This document shows positions 26,303 through 38,800 of a stretch of 64,000 bases of DNA, piece by piece. The translations under genes and the position numbers were made by a program. The notes below the pieces were generated by a model that made no database searches, was not told where the DNA came from, and saw nothing but the letters and a program-made list of their open reading frames with translations. Origin of the DNA: Trichoplax adhaerens. Taxonomy: Eukaryota; Placozoa; Uniplacotomia; Trichoplacea; Trichoplacidae. The number at the start of each line of letters is the position of its first letter. Positions within the stretch are counted from its first letter, which is position 1. The stretch is taken from the NCBI RefSeq assembly GCF_000150275.1, contig NW_002060948.1, forward strand, positions 5,002,241 to 5,066,240, given 5' to 3'.

Positions 26303-28268
26303 AACATATACTGTCTACGACATTTGTATATCTCTAATGATACATTTTCTTTAAAGTGATCGCGCCGAATAATATTTAGGCTTTTGTAAAGGAAGTGATG
26401 AGCCTTAACACTTAAAAATGTATTGTATTTTAATTGTTACTATTGTTCCGAAAGAGCAAAATACAAATGATGTCACAAGTACATGAAATTCAGTAAGAAC
26501 TACCATATGAAATGCAAATGTAATTTTTACTATATCTATAAAATCAGAATGACCATGGACGGTTCTACAATTTTATTGCCGCTAAAATATATATATATAT
26601 ATATATATATTAATAATGTTTCTTAAGTCATTTGGAACGACTTGATATAATTAAGTGTATTTCTCTGTTGTTTAGTATTCCATCTTCATAGTAAACGATA
26701 TTCTTCTTCCGATATCACGATAGAAATTTGTATTTATGCTGTCAGTGTGAGGAAGTAAAAAAATTTTAGAACGAATAGACTGTTGCTATTTCAAAATAAA
26801 CTGTATTGTCTATTTATGAAACGAAACGTAGTCTACTATTTATTATTATTATTAATACGCGACTTAGTTCACCAAATCTAAATTCAAACTTCACTGGATG
26901 TTCATGAAGTAGGTATAATTTAGATAAAAGTTATTGATATATCTGTACTGATTTTGATACTTGCAGTTGGTTTAATTTCATTATTATCGTTACGAGATAG
27001 GACAGAAAATCTTGATTTATTACGGCCGTTAGATTTCTTTGTCAACGCAATCGCTCAGCATCCACTTTAAATACTTGATATTCATTTGTATTTGTAGAGA
27101 TACTCTTTAAAAGTCAGTCGTTTTGTTTTATCTCTAAGCATACTGTAGGTAGTTATTAATTAAATGAATTAATGAGCCTCAATGCTCAGTAATTACAGAA
27201 TTAAAGGTTGGCGTAGAAAATCAGTATAATCGATCATTACCATAAATTTCTGTTTAATTTTATTTTAGCATAAAAATTGCTCTTTTGCCATCAAACTGTT
27301 GATAAGTAATGAATTGGAAACAGCTCGCATTGTTGTAACTAATGATGTAGTTTAGGAAAACACTACAAGCAAGAGACAAAATCAAGCTCTTACATATGCT
27401 GTATAGGTATGGATAATTTTATTAGTCTGAATCGTAAGCCTACATTAGATATTTTCTTGCATATAAAGGAGTATAAATAGTAAATGACTGTAGTAGATAA
27501 AGATTGAACACAATTTTAGCACATACTGCAATTCCTTTTGGGCAGCCTTAAATTTATGCGCTATGTTATAAATTACAAAGTGGTAATATACATCTTCCTC
27601 TTCCACATGCTACAATTACCATGATAGCGTACTGGAAAAAGTTTGAAAAGACAGAAGAAGATGGATACAACGGTGTTTGTAGTCCATATTATCTACTATG
27701 ATACGTAGACTACAGTGAACGACGATATCACACCATCACAAAGTCCTTATAAAGTGTATATCATCGTGCTGTAGTACAGTATAAATAAATCAAATGCAGA
27801 AGACTATACAAAAAGCGCATAAATGTAATAAAGAGTCATCTCCTCTATTAGTTGACTCCATTTTGAACTCTATTATCATGCTCAGTAACATGGTTTAAAC
27901 TAGAAAGCAACCATTTGTAATTTCCAAACTCAACTTTTCAACTAAAAATCAATAAAAATGTTACATAAAAGAAGTAACAGCTAGTAAAATGAGAATGTAT
28001 CCATTTCAGGACCGACATCGAACTGAGCAGTACTTTCTATCCTTTTATATGTACAAGCATGCAGTTCCTTTTTACATTACTACTGTTAATAATAATTAAT
28101 TCTATAACAGAGGTCATTCGTTATCTTTCAACTTGTTTTTCTACTTACAATATAAACATGTTTACAATTAATAGACTAATCCATAATCCCTTCCAGATGG
28201 ATTTCAAGAATGTGTACGAAAGTCTAGCGCAAGAGGAAATATCATCCATTGGCATTTACTTGAATATC
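26303..28268. other. Intergenic region between convergent GMPS and POLR2D
   Basis: Two genes end facing each other here. No gene recognised. It holds an (AT) microsatellite at 26587-26610. I could not pick a clear poly(A) signal for either gene. Confidence 0.6.
26587..26610. repeat. (AT)12 microsatellite
   Basis: Uninterrupted AT dinucleotides about 285 bp after the GMPS stop. Confidence 0.95.
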
Positions 28269-30635
28269 TCAGTTTTGAATACCAATGTGCTGTTTGATAT
28301 CATCTAATATCTGTTGCATTTCTTCGTCATCGTATTTTCCATTTAGGCTGGACGTATTTTTGCGATAAAAGATTAATAATCACAGTTAGTATCAAAACAA
28401 AAGTTACTGCAATAAAGCATTATAATGCACAGTGATGTAGTGATTAAAATACGAGTTCATTTCGCGTATTCTATTATATTATCATTGGATAAACTTAAGC
28501 TTTTCTTAGCTAGTAGATTGAAACAACTACCACAAAGCAATTCAATCGATGTTGTTGCTACTACAGTATATCCAATAGTTTATAGATTAATTATTAAAGA
28601 AAGACATTATGACATCTACGCTTCTTAAGATCAACTTGTTAATCTAATATAAATTACACTACCTTGGCATCAAAGATTTAGCTTCATCGCTGGTTTCCGG
28701 ACATAAATTAGCAAGACTGGCCAACTCAAACTTGTGAAAGTTGTGCTTGTTTAAAAGGCTATAATATAAGTAGGAGAAAATTGTCTGTCACGAGTTAGTT
28801 AATGATCATTATATCTACGACTAATTAATTATTTTATGTCATATTGCATTATGAGAGGAGAACTTGGACACCCCAATTGCTAGTTATAAAGTGGTCAAAA
28901 ATCAGAATATTGCTCTACGTCGTTAAGTGAGGTTTGACACTATTATTAATGAGATATACAAAAGTATGATTGTATCATTTACTGCTCAGTTGATAGGGAA
29001 TTTCTCAACATCCTATGAATAATGTTTCAAAATTAAGAAATGGCGTGTTTGGAATACTAAACGATGATGAGTAAGTAACTCTTTGATTACTCATCCATCT
29101 CCTGCATCTATCTGTATCAACAATGGCTCTAATGAGAATACTGTTCTTAATATCACGCTCTCGTCATTATTCAATCTAAGCGTACAGTATCGGCACAGTT
29201 TAACTGGTTAAATTGAGCAAACTAGAAATCGAGACCTATATAAAACGTGTGATATTTCATTTACATTAACAAGCAAATATTAACACATAACTACAGGGGC
29301 AAATCATTAATTGACATCAACTTATGGATGAAAAGTTAATCTAACGTATCATCCATCCACTACGCCATCCTTTTCTCTGCCTGTGAAGATCTCGTGTCTT
29401 ATATTATGATGGAAAAGATCAGTGCCAATATACCAAGGTTTTATAGCAGTAGTGTTCACAGACTTGCAACGCTACCACTACTACCTATTTTTCTTTCTGC
29501 ATACAAGAGTAGTGACAGAACTACGTAGTATGGAAAATTGACTTTAGCATGTCGATAGGAATATAATACGCGTATGAATAACGATTCCACTTTCAGTATG
29601 TGAGTTATGACAAGATTGTTGTACCGTCGTTGTTGGTCCATGGCCATGACAATGCTTGTAGCGAATTTATCTTGGAATTTTTGATTGCCCATGAATCCAT
29701 TTGCTTCTAGTGTACGTCGATGACTCCAATTATTGATGGAATATTGTCTTTTACTCAAGTCCATGATTTTCTAGCCAGCGAAGATGCAATACAATCTAGT
29801 CCTATTGGCTGTAACATGGAGTCCATTTAAGAAGTCGCGAAGAATGGAGCAAGTTTATTTGTCATTTCATATAGTACCGTGTTGGCCTTGGAAAGAGTCT
29901 ATCCAGGGTTTACTGACTGTACCGATCTGTTGGGGTCTGCCAGTCATGGCATTAAACTAAACTAATACGTCCTATGGGAAATGGTGAACAGGTGTAGTTG
30001 GAGGTAGACCTGACTTGGAGGCAGAGTTTTTATGTTTCTCACCACCAAAACGTGAGCTCTCGCTGTCGACTATATAAATTAGTCGCTAGTGAAGGTCAAG
30101 ACCCGCCTGGACAATTTTAAGTCTTAAGCATAACCTATGCATTCATTGCGATCAGTAATGAAAGACTAGTTTAAGCTAGAAACGGTTGATTGGACGGAAT
30201 CCCTTCCCTGTCATGACTACCCATGGAGGAAGTGAATAAAAAGATGCTCGTCGGCCATCTTACCTTCTGACAGCAGCTATCGTCTCCTTATTCTTAAATT
30301 TACTAAATCTCTTGGTATGGCTCAGCGTTTTTTGAAATACTTCAGACATTTCTTGATCTTCATCCAATTCATCAGCCTCATTTTGTGCTTTTCGATGCTC
30401 TAATAGCATACAAACCTCGGCATTGATCAACGTATCGGCATTCTCAAACACTGTGTCAAAGAGACGATCGTGTCAAAAAATGCATTACAATTCACAGTAA
30501 GGACAAGTGGATCCCTTCCACTTTCTTATCCATCAATCCATTCTAAATCTCTACAGTCATGACAATCTACTTACAGCTGCCAAATTCTAACTTGGTTGCG
30601 TCTTCGTCTTGCTGTTGCTGTGGTACTGTCGCCAT
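28269..30635 (-). CDS. POLR2D: RNA polymerase II subunit RPB4, four exons
   Basis: RPB4 pairs with RPB7 to form the stalk of RNA polymerase II. Exons, in transcript order: 30635-30575, 30450-30264, 28758-28663, 28347-28269. Phases (1, 2, 2) are continuous and the product is 140 aa, against 142 in human. Family motifs are strong: [44 protein letters not shown], then [16 protein letters not shown], and a last exon with [13 protein letters not shown]. The start is the ATG at 30635, giving [18 protein letters not shown]. Intron 2 is 1.5 kb and shows no further gene. The gene is head-to-head with fumarase and 1.4 kb apart, separated by a GTAC-rich minisatellite. Confidence 0.96.
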
Positions 30636-30729
30636 TTCCTTCCAATTTTCAATGTGGCGGCTACCTCGGACACGTTGGATGGGGGCCAATTTGCGACTTT
30701 CTTGGACGCTTGACGCCTTCGGTCGACTC

Positions 30730-30930
30730 ACTGTACAGTAGTTGACCTGCAGTCACCTGGTACAGTACAGTCTGAAGCGATCCATTGTTCTGTCAGTGGA
30801 GTGACTCACCTTGCAGTCAGTGTCTCAGTGACTGCTGTACGGTACAGTACAGTACTGTACAGTACAGTAAGACTAAGACTACAGTACAGTATTCGTTTTG
30901 ATACTGTACTGTAGACTGTACAGTACAGTG
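30730..30930. promoter_or_regulatory. GTAC-palindrome-rich segment upstream of POLR2D
   Basis: Repeated 'cagtacag' / 'ctgtactg' units in both orientations, able to form many alternative foldbacks, starting about 95 bp upstream of the POLR2D ATG. A promoter role is inferred from position and from similar blocks at other gene starts. Confidence 0.4.
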
Positions 30931-30935
30931 TGCAA

Positions 30936-31655
30936 GCAGTACTGTAGGGAAATGAAGCTACCAAGCAGAGTATGAAGCAGAGTACATCTCACCTGCACTG
31001 AGTATGAAAGCAGGGGACTACGGTAGTACTGAGTGCACTCAGTACCCTCGGATGGATGGACATTTCAGGCTTTTACAGTATTCGCTTTCATACTGTACAC
31101 TGTACAGTATGAAAGCAGTACTGTAGGGAAATGAAGCTACCAAGCAGAGTATGAAGCAGGGTACACCTCACCTGCACTGAGTATGAAAGCAGGGGACTAA
31201 GGTAGTACTGAGTGCACTCAGTACCCTCGGATGGATGGACATTTCAGGCTTGTACAGTATTCGCTTTCATACTGTACACTGTACAGTATGAAAGCAGTAC
31301 TGTAGGGAAATGAAGCTACCAAGCAGAGTATGAAGTAGGGTACACCTCACCTGCACTGAGTATGAAAGCAGGGGACTACGGTAGTACTGAGTGCACTCAG
31401 TACCCTCGGATGGATGGACATTTCAGGCTTGTACGGTATTCGCTTTCATACTGTACTGTACACTGTACTGTACAGTATGGAAGCAGTACAGTACTGTGTA
31501 CTGTAGGGAAATGAAGCTACCAAGCAGAGTATGAAGCAGACTACACCTCACCTGCACGGAGTATGAAAGCAGGGTACTACGGTAGCCATTAAGCCATGTA
31601 CAGTACTGTACTGAGTGCACTCAGTACCCTCGGATGGATGGACATTTCAGGCTGG
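30936..31655. repeat. 179-bp minisatellite, four copies, between POLR2D and fumarase
   Basis: The marker 'gtagggaaatgaagctacc' starts at 30944, 31123, 31302 and 31503, so spacing is 179, 179 and 201 bp. Copies 1-3 are almost identical; copy 4 carries extra GTAC units. Each unit contains 'gagtgcactcagtacc' and an inverted 'ttcatactgtac..gtacagtatgaa' palindrome. It fills much of the spacer shared by two divergent genes. Confidence 0.95.
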
Positions 31656-32003
31656 TTCCAACCACTTTCGTAGTATTGCACGGATGGACATTTTAGCTTG
31701 ACAGCGTCAAAATACTGTTCTAAACGCTTGTGCTCGTTACTACTTCAGTATGGAGATTCTTCATTCTGTTGTGGACGGTATGCATGATCGGAGATTGGCA
31801 TATGGTAGAGGACTACCCCCCCCACCCCAAGTCGGCTGATGTATCAATGACCACAGCATTCACGGTCTATCCTCAATATTGAGTTATTCTGGACCTTGGA
31901 GCTACTACAGCTGCGGATTGTGCCAATTGGATCCAAACATTAATATTCCAACTCATTTCCTTCTCTATATTTTTCCATCGATGACGTTGAAAGATAGGAA
32001 GAC

Positions 32004-35000
32004 ATGCTAGCCAAGACGTATCGACAATTAATATCCCATCGTATCCCTTGTAGAACATGGAAAATCAATGCTAGACTAGCCAGCAATACTAGTGCAAAAG
32101 CAGCTGCATCAGCTGCTGCTGCACCTGGTACTACTTTTCATTACGAAGATATCATGTCTCAAACTGGCCCTTTAGATATTCGTTATAAGAAATTGACCAA
32201 TGACTATGTCTCAACTTTTCAAGTCAATGGTAAAGAATGCTTAAAAATTGATAATCAAGCCTTACGATTACTTTCTTCTACCGCAATGGTAGATATTGCT
32301 CATCTTCTCAGACCTTCCCATTTGCAGCAGTTGCGTAAAATATTAGATGATCCTGAAGCTTCTTCAAATGACACATTTGTTGCTTTGGAATTACTCAAGG
32401 TTATCCATCAAAATAGCCAATAACCTAGCATCACTACGACCATGCTAACAAAATAAAAGCAGTAGGATAAAGATGAATCTTAAGAATGTTACTTTTTCAT
32501 TGATTCAGTATACTTTCCTAGCATTCTACCAATCTTTTCGTTGTAGTACTATTTCTACCTACAGTACTACTGTATGAACAAGATTGCGTACAGTAGACAA
32601 GTACATTTCTCTTCCAGTCTTGCAAATGAATCTGCTGTATCAACTTTTCATATAATACGTTTGTTAAATACTAGTATTAATACTGGATCTACTGTAGTAT
32701 CATGTGAACGATAAATAACTACAGACTAACCTAATAATGAAAACATAGCATGTACCAATAAACGCGTTCTGAATGTCATGTTATCTGTAGAATGCTAATA
32801 TAGCTGCCGGAATGATATTGCCTGGTTGTCAAGATACTGGAACTGCAATAGTGATTGGTAAGAAAGGCCAGTATGTCTGGACAGAAGGCAAAGATGAAGA
32901 AGCTCTATCTCAAGGCATTTATGATGCCTACACTACCAAAAATCTCCGTTACTCACAAGTATATAGTCCAATGACGAATAAGCTATCTCATTCTATATTT
33001 GAATATAGGCTGTTGTTGCTATTGTTATCACTTTTCTAATATGTACACATATACTCATCAAGCGATGCCTAACTGATTTATGCGATTAGAAGAACTAACA
33101 ACCTTTCACTCTGCGATTACTTAGGTTGCCCCTTTGGATATGTTTACAGAAAAAAATACTGGCAATAACCTACCAGCACAAATTGAACTCTATGCTACAA
33201 ACTCCAATCAATACGACTTTCTTTTTCTTGCAAAAGGAGGTGGCTCTGCCAATAAGACATTTCTATATCAAGAAACAAAGGCCTTGTTAAACCCTGAAAG
33301 GCTTACCCAATTCATAGGTAAAGTATACCTTGAGGGTTACTATTGGTCAATAATTCATTAAAGTAGTACCAAGAACAGTCTCAACTTTGTAACCTTTCCA
33401 AATTATTGAATTAATTAGTGAATCCCTGACACTTTTCTGTATTGTAGAATATATTTATAAGCTATGGTTTAACTGCAGGTAATGCATTGCCATGAATACT
33501 ATACAGAATGACTATAAAATAGATCACCATATACTGTACATCATTAAATCATCTATTGAAAAATTATACGTAATTAATACATCATACAATATACGGTTGA
33601 TCCTGGCAGTTAAACTGCTTCTTCACAAGATGTAAATTATAATACTTGTATGAATAAGGCTGTGTAATATTTGAACGTGATATAATAAATGATTGGGATT
33701 ACCTGGGCTTGTGAAATATCACCATTTTTAGATAGAATACACGACAGTATAAAACGTCATGATGAATATCATATCAACCTTTTCATGAAAGCAGATTATC
33801 CTTATGCACAGACAGCTTGACTGGTGTATGAATAACTTAGTAAATAAAAGACACGGATACACTATACATATTGAATTATTGATATCGTATCTTCCAATAG
33901 ATGAGAAAATCAAAACTATTGGTACCGCTGCTTGCCCTCCGTATCATTTAGCCATTGTTATCGGTGGACTATCTGCTGAAATGACCCTGAAGACAGTTAA
34001 ATTAGCTTCATGTCGCTACCTGGACAACTTGCCAACAAAAGGTATCATTAATGACTCGGTAGGATGAAGTTAATAATTAGAATAGCAATTGCTACGTGTT
34101 AACAGCCCTTATGATATGTTTCATTACGTTGGTAGGAAACGAATATGGACATGCATTCCGTGATATCGAATTAGAGGAAAAAGTTCATCAACTAAGTCGC
34201 AGTACTGGAATTGGTGCACAATTTGGGGGCAAATACTTCTGCCATGATGTTCGTATCATTCGCTTACCCCGACATGGCGCCTCATGTCCTGTCGGAATTG
34301 GAGTGTCTTGCTCAGCAGATAGACAGGTTAACACCTCAAACGGTCACTTTATTATTCAATTTGATATTAATTTTAGTTCATTTCTTTTATTTCCATTTCG
34401 GTAACGAAAAGATTATTGGTAAGATTACCCAAGACGGTGTGTTCTTAGAACAAATGGAAACTAACCCTGCCCAATATTTGCCCGATGTTACAGAAGATTC
34501 ACTTAGCGGGGATGTCATTAGTGTAAGTAAAATGATAAGTAGATCACACATAATTAATATATCTGCTAACGATATTCAAATTGATTGCCGGATAACAGAT
34601 TGATCTAAATCAACCCATGGAAAGTATCCTACAATTACTTTCTGATTACCCTATTAAAACACGAGTATCGCTCTCTGGCACTTTAGTCGTTGCTCGTGAT
34701 ATTGCTCATGCTAAACTTAAGGAACGATTGGATAAAGGCGATGGATTACCACAATATATTAAAGATCATCCCGTTTACTATGCCGGTCCAGCCAAAACAC
34801 CCGAGGTTGGTATTTGGTAGTATTGATAGAATCGAACTATTACACGAAGCTATATAAGAGAGTCGAACTACTCTATTCATTTCTTCTATTTAGGGTTACG
34901 CTTCTGGATCCTTTGGCCCAACTACTGCTGGTAGAATGGACTCTTACGTAGATCAATTCCAAGCCAATGGAGGTAGTATGATCATGTTAGCGAAGGGTAA

Positions 35001-35229
35001 CAGAAGTAGGCAAGTCACCAAATCTTGTAAAAAGCATGGTGGATTCTACTTGGGCTCAATCGGTGGACCGGCTGCTATTTTGGCCAAAAATTGTATTAAA
35101 AAGGTTGAAGTACTTGAATATCCTGAGCTTGGTATGGAAGCTATTTGGAAAGTTCAAGTAGAAAATTTTCCAGCCTTTATTGTAATCGACAATAAGGGCA
35201 ATGATTTTTTTAAGCAATGGCAACAATAG
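32004..35229 (+). CDS. Class I fumarate hydratase (4Fe-4S type), probably mitochondrial
   Basis: Interconverts fumarate and malate. Exons 32004-32399, 32791-32958, 33125-33317, 33901-34041, 34136-34326, 34412-34522, 34599-34805 and 34894-35229 join in phase and give about 580 aa. Class I hallmarks are present, with the three Cys expected to hold the 4Fe-4S cluster: [10 protein letters not shown] (Cys145), TAACPPYH (Cys264) and HGASCPVG (Cys350). Other family blocks: [87 protein letters not shown] and [11 protein letters not shown]. The first 45 residues ([13 protein letters not shown], then Ala/Ser-rich with Arg/Lys and no acids) look like a mitochondrial presequence. Animals normally use the unrelated class II enzyme. 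Exon 6's acceptor (34410-34411) is the weakest call. An AATAAA lies about 100 bp after the stop, at 35329. Confidence 0.94.
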
Positions 35230-35809
35230 TAGTAATGTAACGTTTGAAGTAACCATTGATTACAAAAACGCTAAGAATTCTAAAACCAATTTTAATGAAA
35301 AATATATACGCGAAATTATGACGCAAGAAATAAAGTTTTTACAAAGACTTTGCTTAAGGAAACTATGTTGTACAGTTTTCACTCTTGTTTGATTGAGCCA
35401 CATGACTTTGCAATTTATGCATATCAAATGGCACACTCATAGCATATGTTTACTCAGAAACTTTTCGTGTTATGGATATACGAGTATTCATACGCTGAAG
35501 TATGCTTCGATATGACGTCCGAAAAATTGATGTTCAATGGTAAATGCACGAGTATCGCACCCACTTCCATTAAGCAATCGGTTCTTTTACAAATCATAAC
35601 CTCATAACATTAGGCACAAATATAGTAACAGTCAGAATCCAATGCAGTAGCCGAATTCATACTGCAACACAAAATGGATAATATTATAATAAAAAATGGA
35701 ACAGAACTAATCTTACACAAGCGGCAATTTTACTATAAGAAGCTTGCAACGGAAAAAGCAACTGGATAAAAGACATTCTAAGTACGTCGTGATATAACTA
35801 AAGCAATAA
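35230..35809. other. 3' spacer between convergent fumarase and USP5 genes
   Basis: About 580 bp between the two stop codons, with no gene. An AATAAA at 35329-35334 is a plausible poly(A) signal for fumarase. I saw no AATAAA on the minus strand for USP5. Confidence 0.6.
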
Positions 35810-38800
35810 TCATAGTCTTTTGTACAGGTAAAGGTAAGCAAGTCCCTTGGGTGGTACTTCGGAAATTGCAACTTTCCTATCATTGAAAATTACCCACCTA
35901 AGTGAGCAAATATAACAGAATACTGCTTAGTTCACATCGGCAGTGATAATGCTTACAGGCTACTATCGTAACATACCTGCCGTCTTTAAGAATATGGCAA
36001 ACATAGTGGCCACAAAATGTATTAGAACCCATGTGGCTGATAAATGCAACTAGTCGATATCCTAAATAAAATTAAATCAATTGTCAATGGAATTACTCAC
36101 TCTGCTATTCTAAAATAGTAGCACCATCTAAAAAACTTCAAAATCATTCGAAGTTCATAATATTGGATAAGATGCAGCTTATATATAGCAAAAAATTAGG
36201 ATAATATCTTTCCGGCTTTTTTAGAATTTTACATTGTTTTCAAATCTGCTGTACGGTGATGGTGATCTATCAACTAATTTGGCTATCGAACTAACGTGTT
36301 CCGCCATCTCTAACTTTCGACTTAGATTCAGTCTCATCTTGAGTATTTTCGTCGGTATCCATACTATCGAGGTCGTCAACATGACTAAATATCCAATCAA
36401 CTGCTCTTTCAACGCTGTTATCCTATTTATTAAAAATACTACTTGTTACTATAGTTATGGCTATTATGATATACACTTTACAGGGTATTTCGAAATAGAA
36501 AATGAAAAGAATTGACAACCGTGGCTTTAAGGGCTTTATTAGCTTGTTCCTGAGTAAAACCCATCGATATAATTGTTGCAATGCCATTTTCATCAGCTAC
36601 AAAGGTTGTCTTTTTTGAAGTATTAGATTTTAGGACCAAGGGATCAGCAAAGTCTAAATTGTGGAAAAATTTTTAGAAGCTATATCGTTCCGTTATCATA
36701 GATACTAAAGACACAAACCGGGGTCACCCATGTGATCCATAACCCAAGACATAGCTGCTTCGACACCTAAGTACAGAACATGAAAGAAGATAAATTCAAA
36801 GATATCGATTAATAATATTATTTACGATAGCTCATTTACCACTGTTATTTGTATAGTAAACAGCTTTTCGGCATCCCTCAAAAGCGAAGCCCATTTCACT
36901 TAATTGTCTGACAACACCAACATCAATTGCTGGCTCCTCTTGAGCTGCATAAAATGATACGCATTGTGATGTTAGCAAGCGAAATCCATAGAGACATTTA
37001 CCAAATACTGTCATGATTAAATTTACCCGCTTGTTCCTGAATAGGTTCTGGGAGAAGCTCTTCCGTAGCTTTCAATCCTGTCCCTCTATATTCGGCTAAG
37101 TCTAGTTCGTCGGCGACATCAATGATTACATCTGCAAATAAAATTAATTTCTCTAATGAAATGCCCACTATTTAAGAACTCGCATAAGTATCGGAACATC
37201 AGCTAATGGTTTTATGACAAATTTACCAAGTTTTTTAGGCACCCAATCTTCCCCAACAGTGAATTTCTTCATTTGAATAAACAAATAATCTGGGAATGAT
37301 TTTATCTTCGCAGTCCTAAATTGCAACATCATTTACAATAATTATAATGAATCAATAGATCTTCCACTGTATTTGCAATTGAATCAGTTAATGCAGTATT
37401 GAGTAGTAGAAATACTGTACTTCACTTCTAAAATCGTAAAATATATAATTACTTTGAAGCAGTTGATTTCTCTCCTAAGGCTGTGCTAAAAAAATCTGAT
37501 ATTAATTCAGGCTCAGCAAATGCATTGAAGCAAGATATAAGTGGAACTATTGGGCGAACAGCATCTTTGTCTTGCCTAAGAGATAAGTAAACGTTAACTA
37601 TCCGTAAATAAATGAATCCATGTTTGTAATAAAGGATTAAACTACATTTTTTCTCCTCGAGCTTCAGCCTCCTTTCGTTTCGCCTGATAATCCAAGAATT
37701 CCTCTGTTTGAATTAAACGATAATTTACACAAAGAAATAAAGATTATTTTAGGTACTTATACTATATTATAAAAATAACCACACATTAGCTAGTAGTCGC
37801 TATTTACTAACTGAAAGATCCAATAGAAGATACTTACGCATATTAGTTGCACTATCTTGAGGAATTGGCAAGCTTAAAACGTATTCAGTTCGCGATGTAT
37901 ACTTTACTTTATTACTTTTAGTGCACTGTATTCTCTCTTCAATCTAATAAAAGGACATACGAAAATTAATAACTTAGATACAAATAATCGAAAGGACTTA
38001 ATTTTGTTTAACCTCAAATCTTAAGCTGTCGTTCGGATTTCTGCTGCTTTTCAATTTATGCTAAATAAAATTTGTCTCTTTAAGAATCATATCCGAAAAA
38101 ATATAAATTACAAGAAAAGAACATAGTAAATACCTCATCCTTGTCAATGGTATTTATTAAGTGCAGCAGATATTCGGATGCATCCTGGATACCATAATAA
38201 TAAATTAAACATATTCTAGAATCCATCTTTGTTAACGCAAGTAATGCGAAAAGGATTTAGCTATAAAATGCAATCAAACGCCTGGTAATGCGATCAACCT
38301 GTTGCATTGCCGTAGAAAATTCACTATGCCCAGCACCAATTAAATTTTTAAAAATTATAGGAGTAACCCCATATTGTTCTTCACTACCATCAGTATCGGA
38401 TGGAATAGAGTAACAGCCTGATAATAATCCATGACCAAATTTCGCCCTAAAATTTAGTAAAGAATCAATCCTGTTACGTTTTCATATATCGAAACCTTCA
38501 TATAAAATACTGCATTATAATAAAAATGAGGTATATACATTTGTGCTTCCAAATTAGTCGGAATATTATGAGGATCGATCTTTTCAAATATATCATTAAT
38601 TCTTTCATAATACCTGCAAAAAGGCGTTTAATCCACCGTACAGATTATAGCAAAGAATTTGTAAGTTTTGAAGAAATTACAGCAACAGCATTGTACTTCA
38701 AAGATACGTTAATTTACCTCGCTTGAAAATCCGGTATGGAAAATACTACTTGCATTACACTATTAAGGTAACAACTAAAACAGTAGGATTACGTATATTT

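Noticed and set aside
29456-29764. 102-codon open frame on the minus strand
   Set aside because: Lies inside POLR2D intron 2, has no recognisable domain, and no conserved splice context.
32004-35229. Bacterial contamination as the source of the class I fumarase
   Set aside because: Seven phased GT-AG introns and direct neighbours that are animal genes argue against it.
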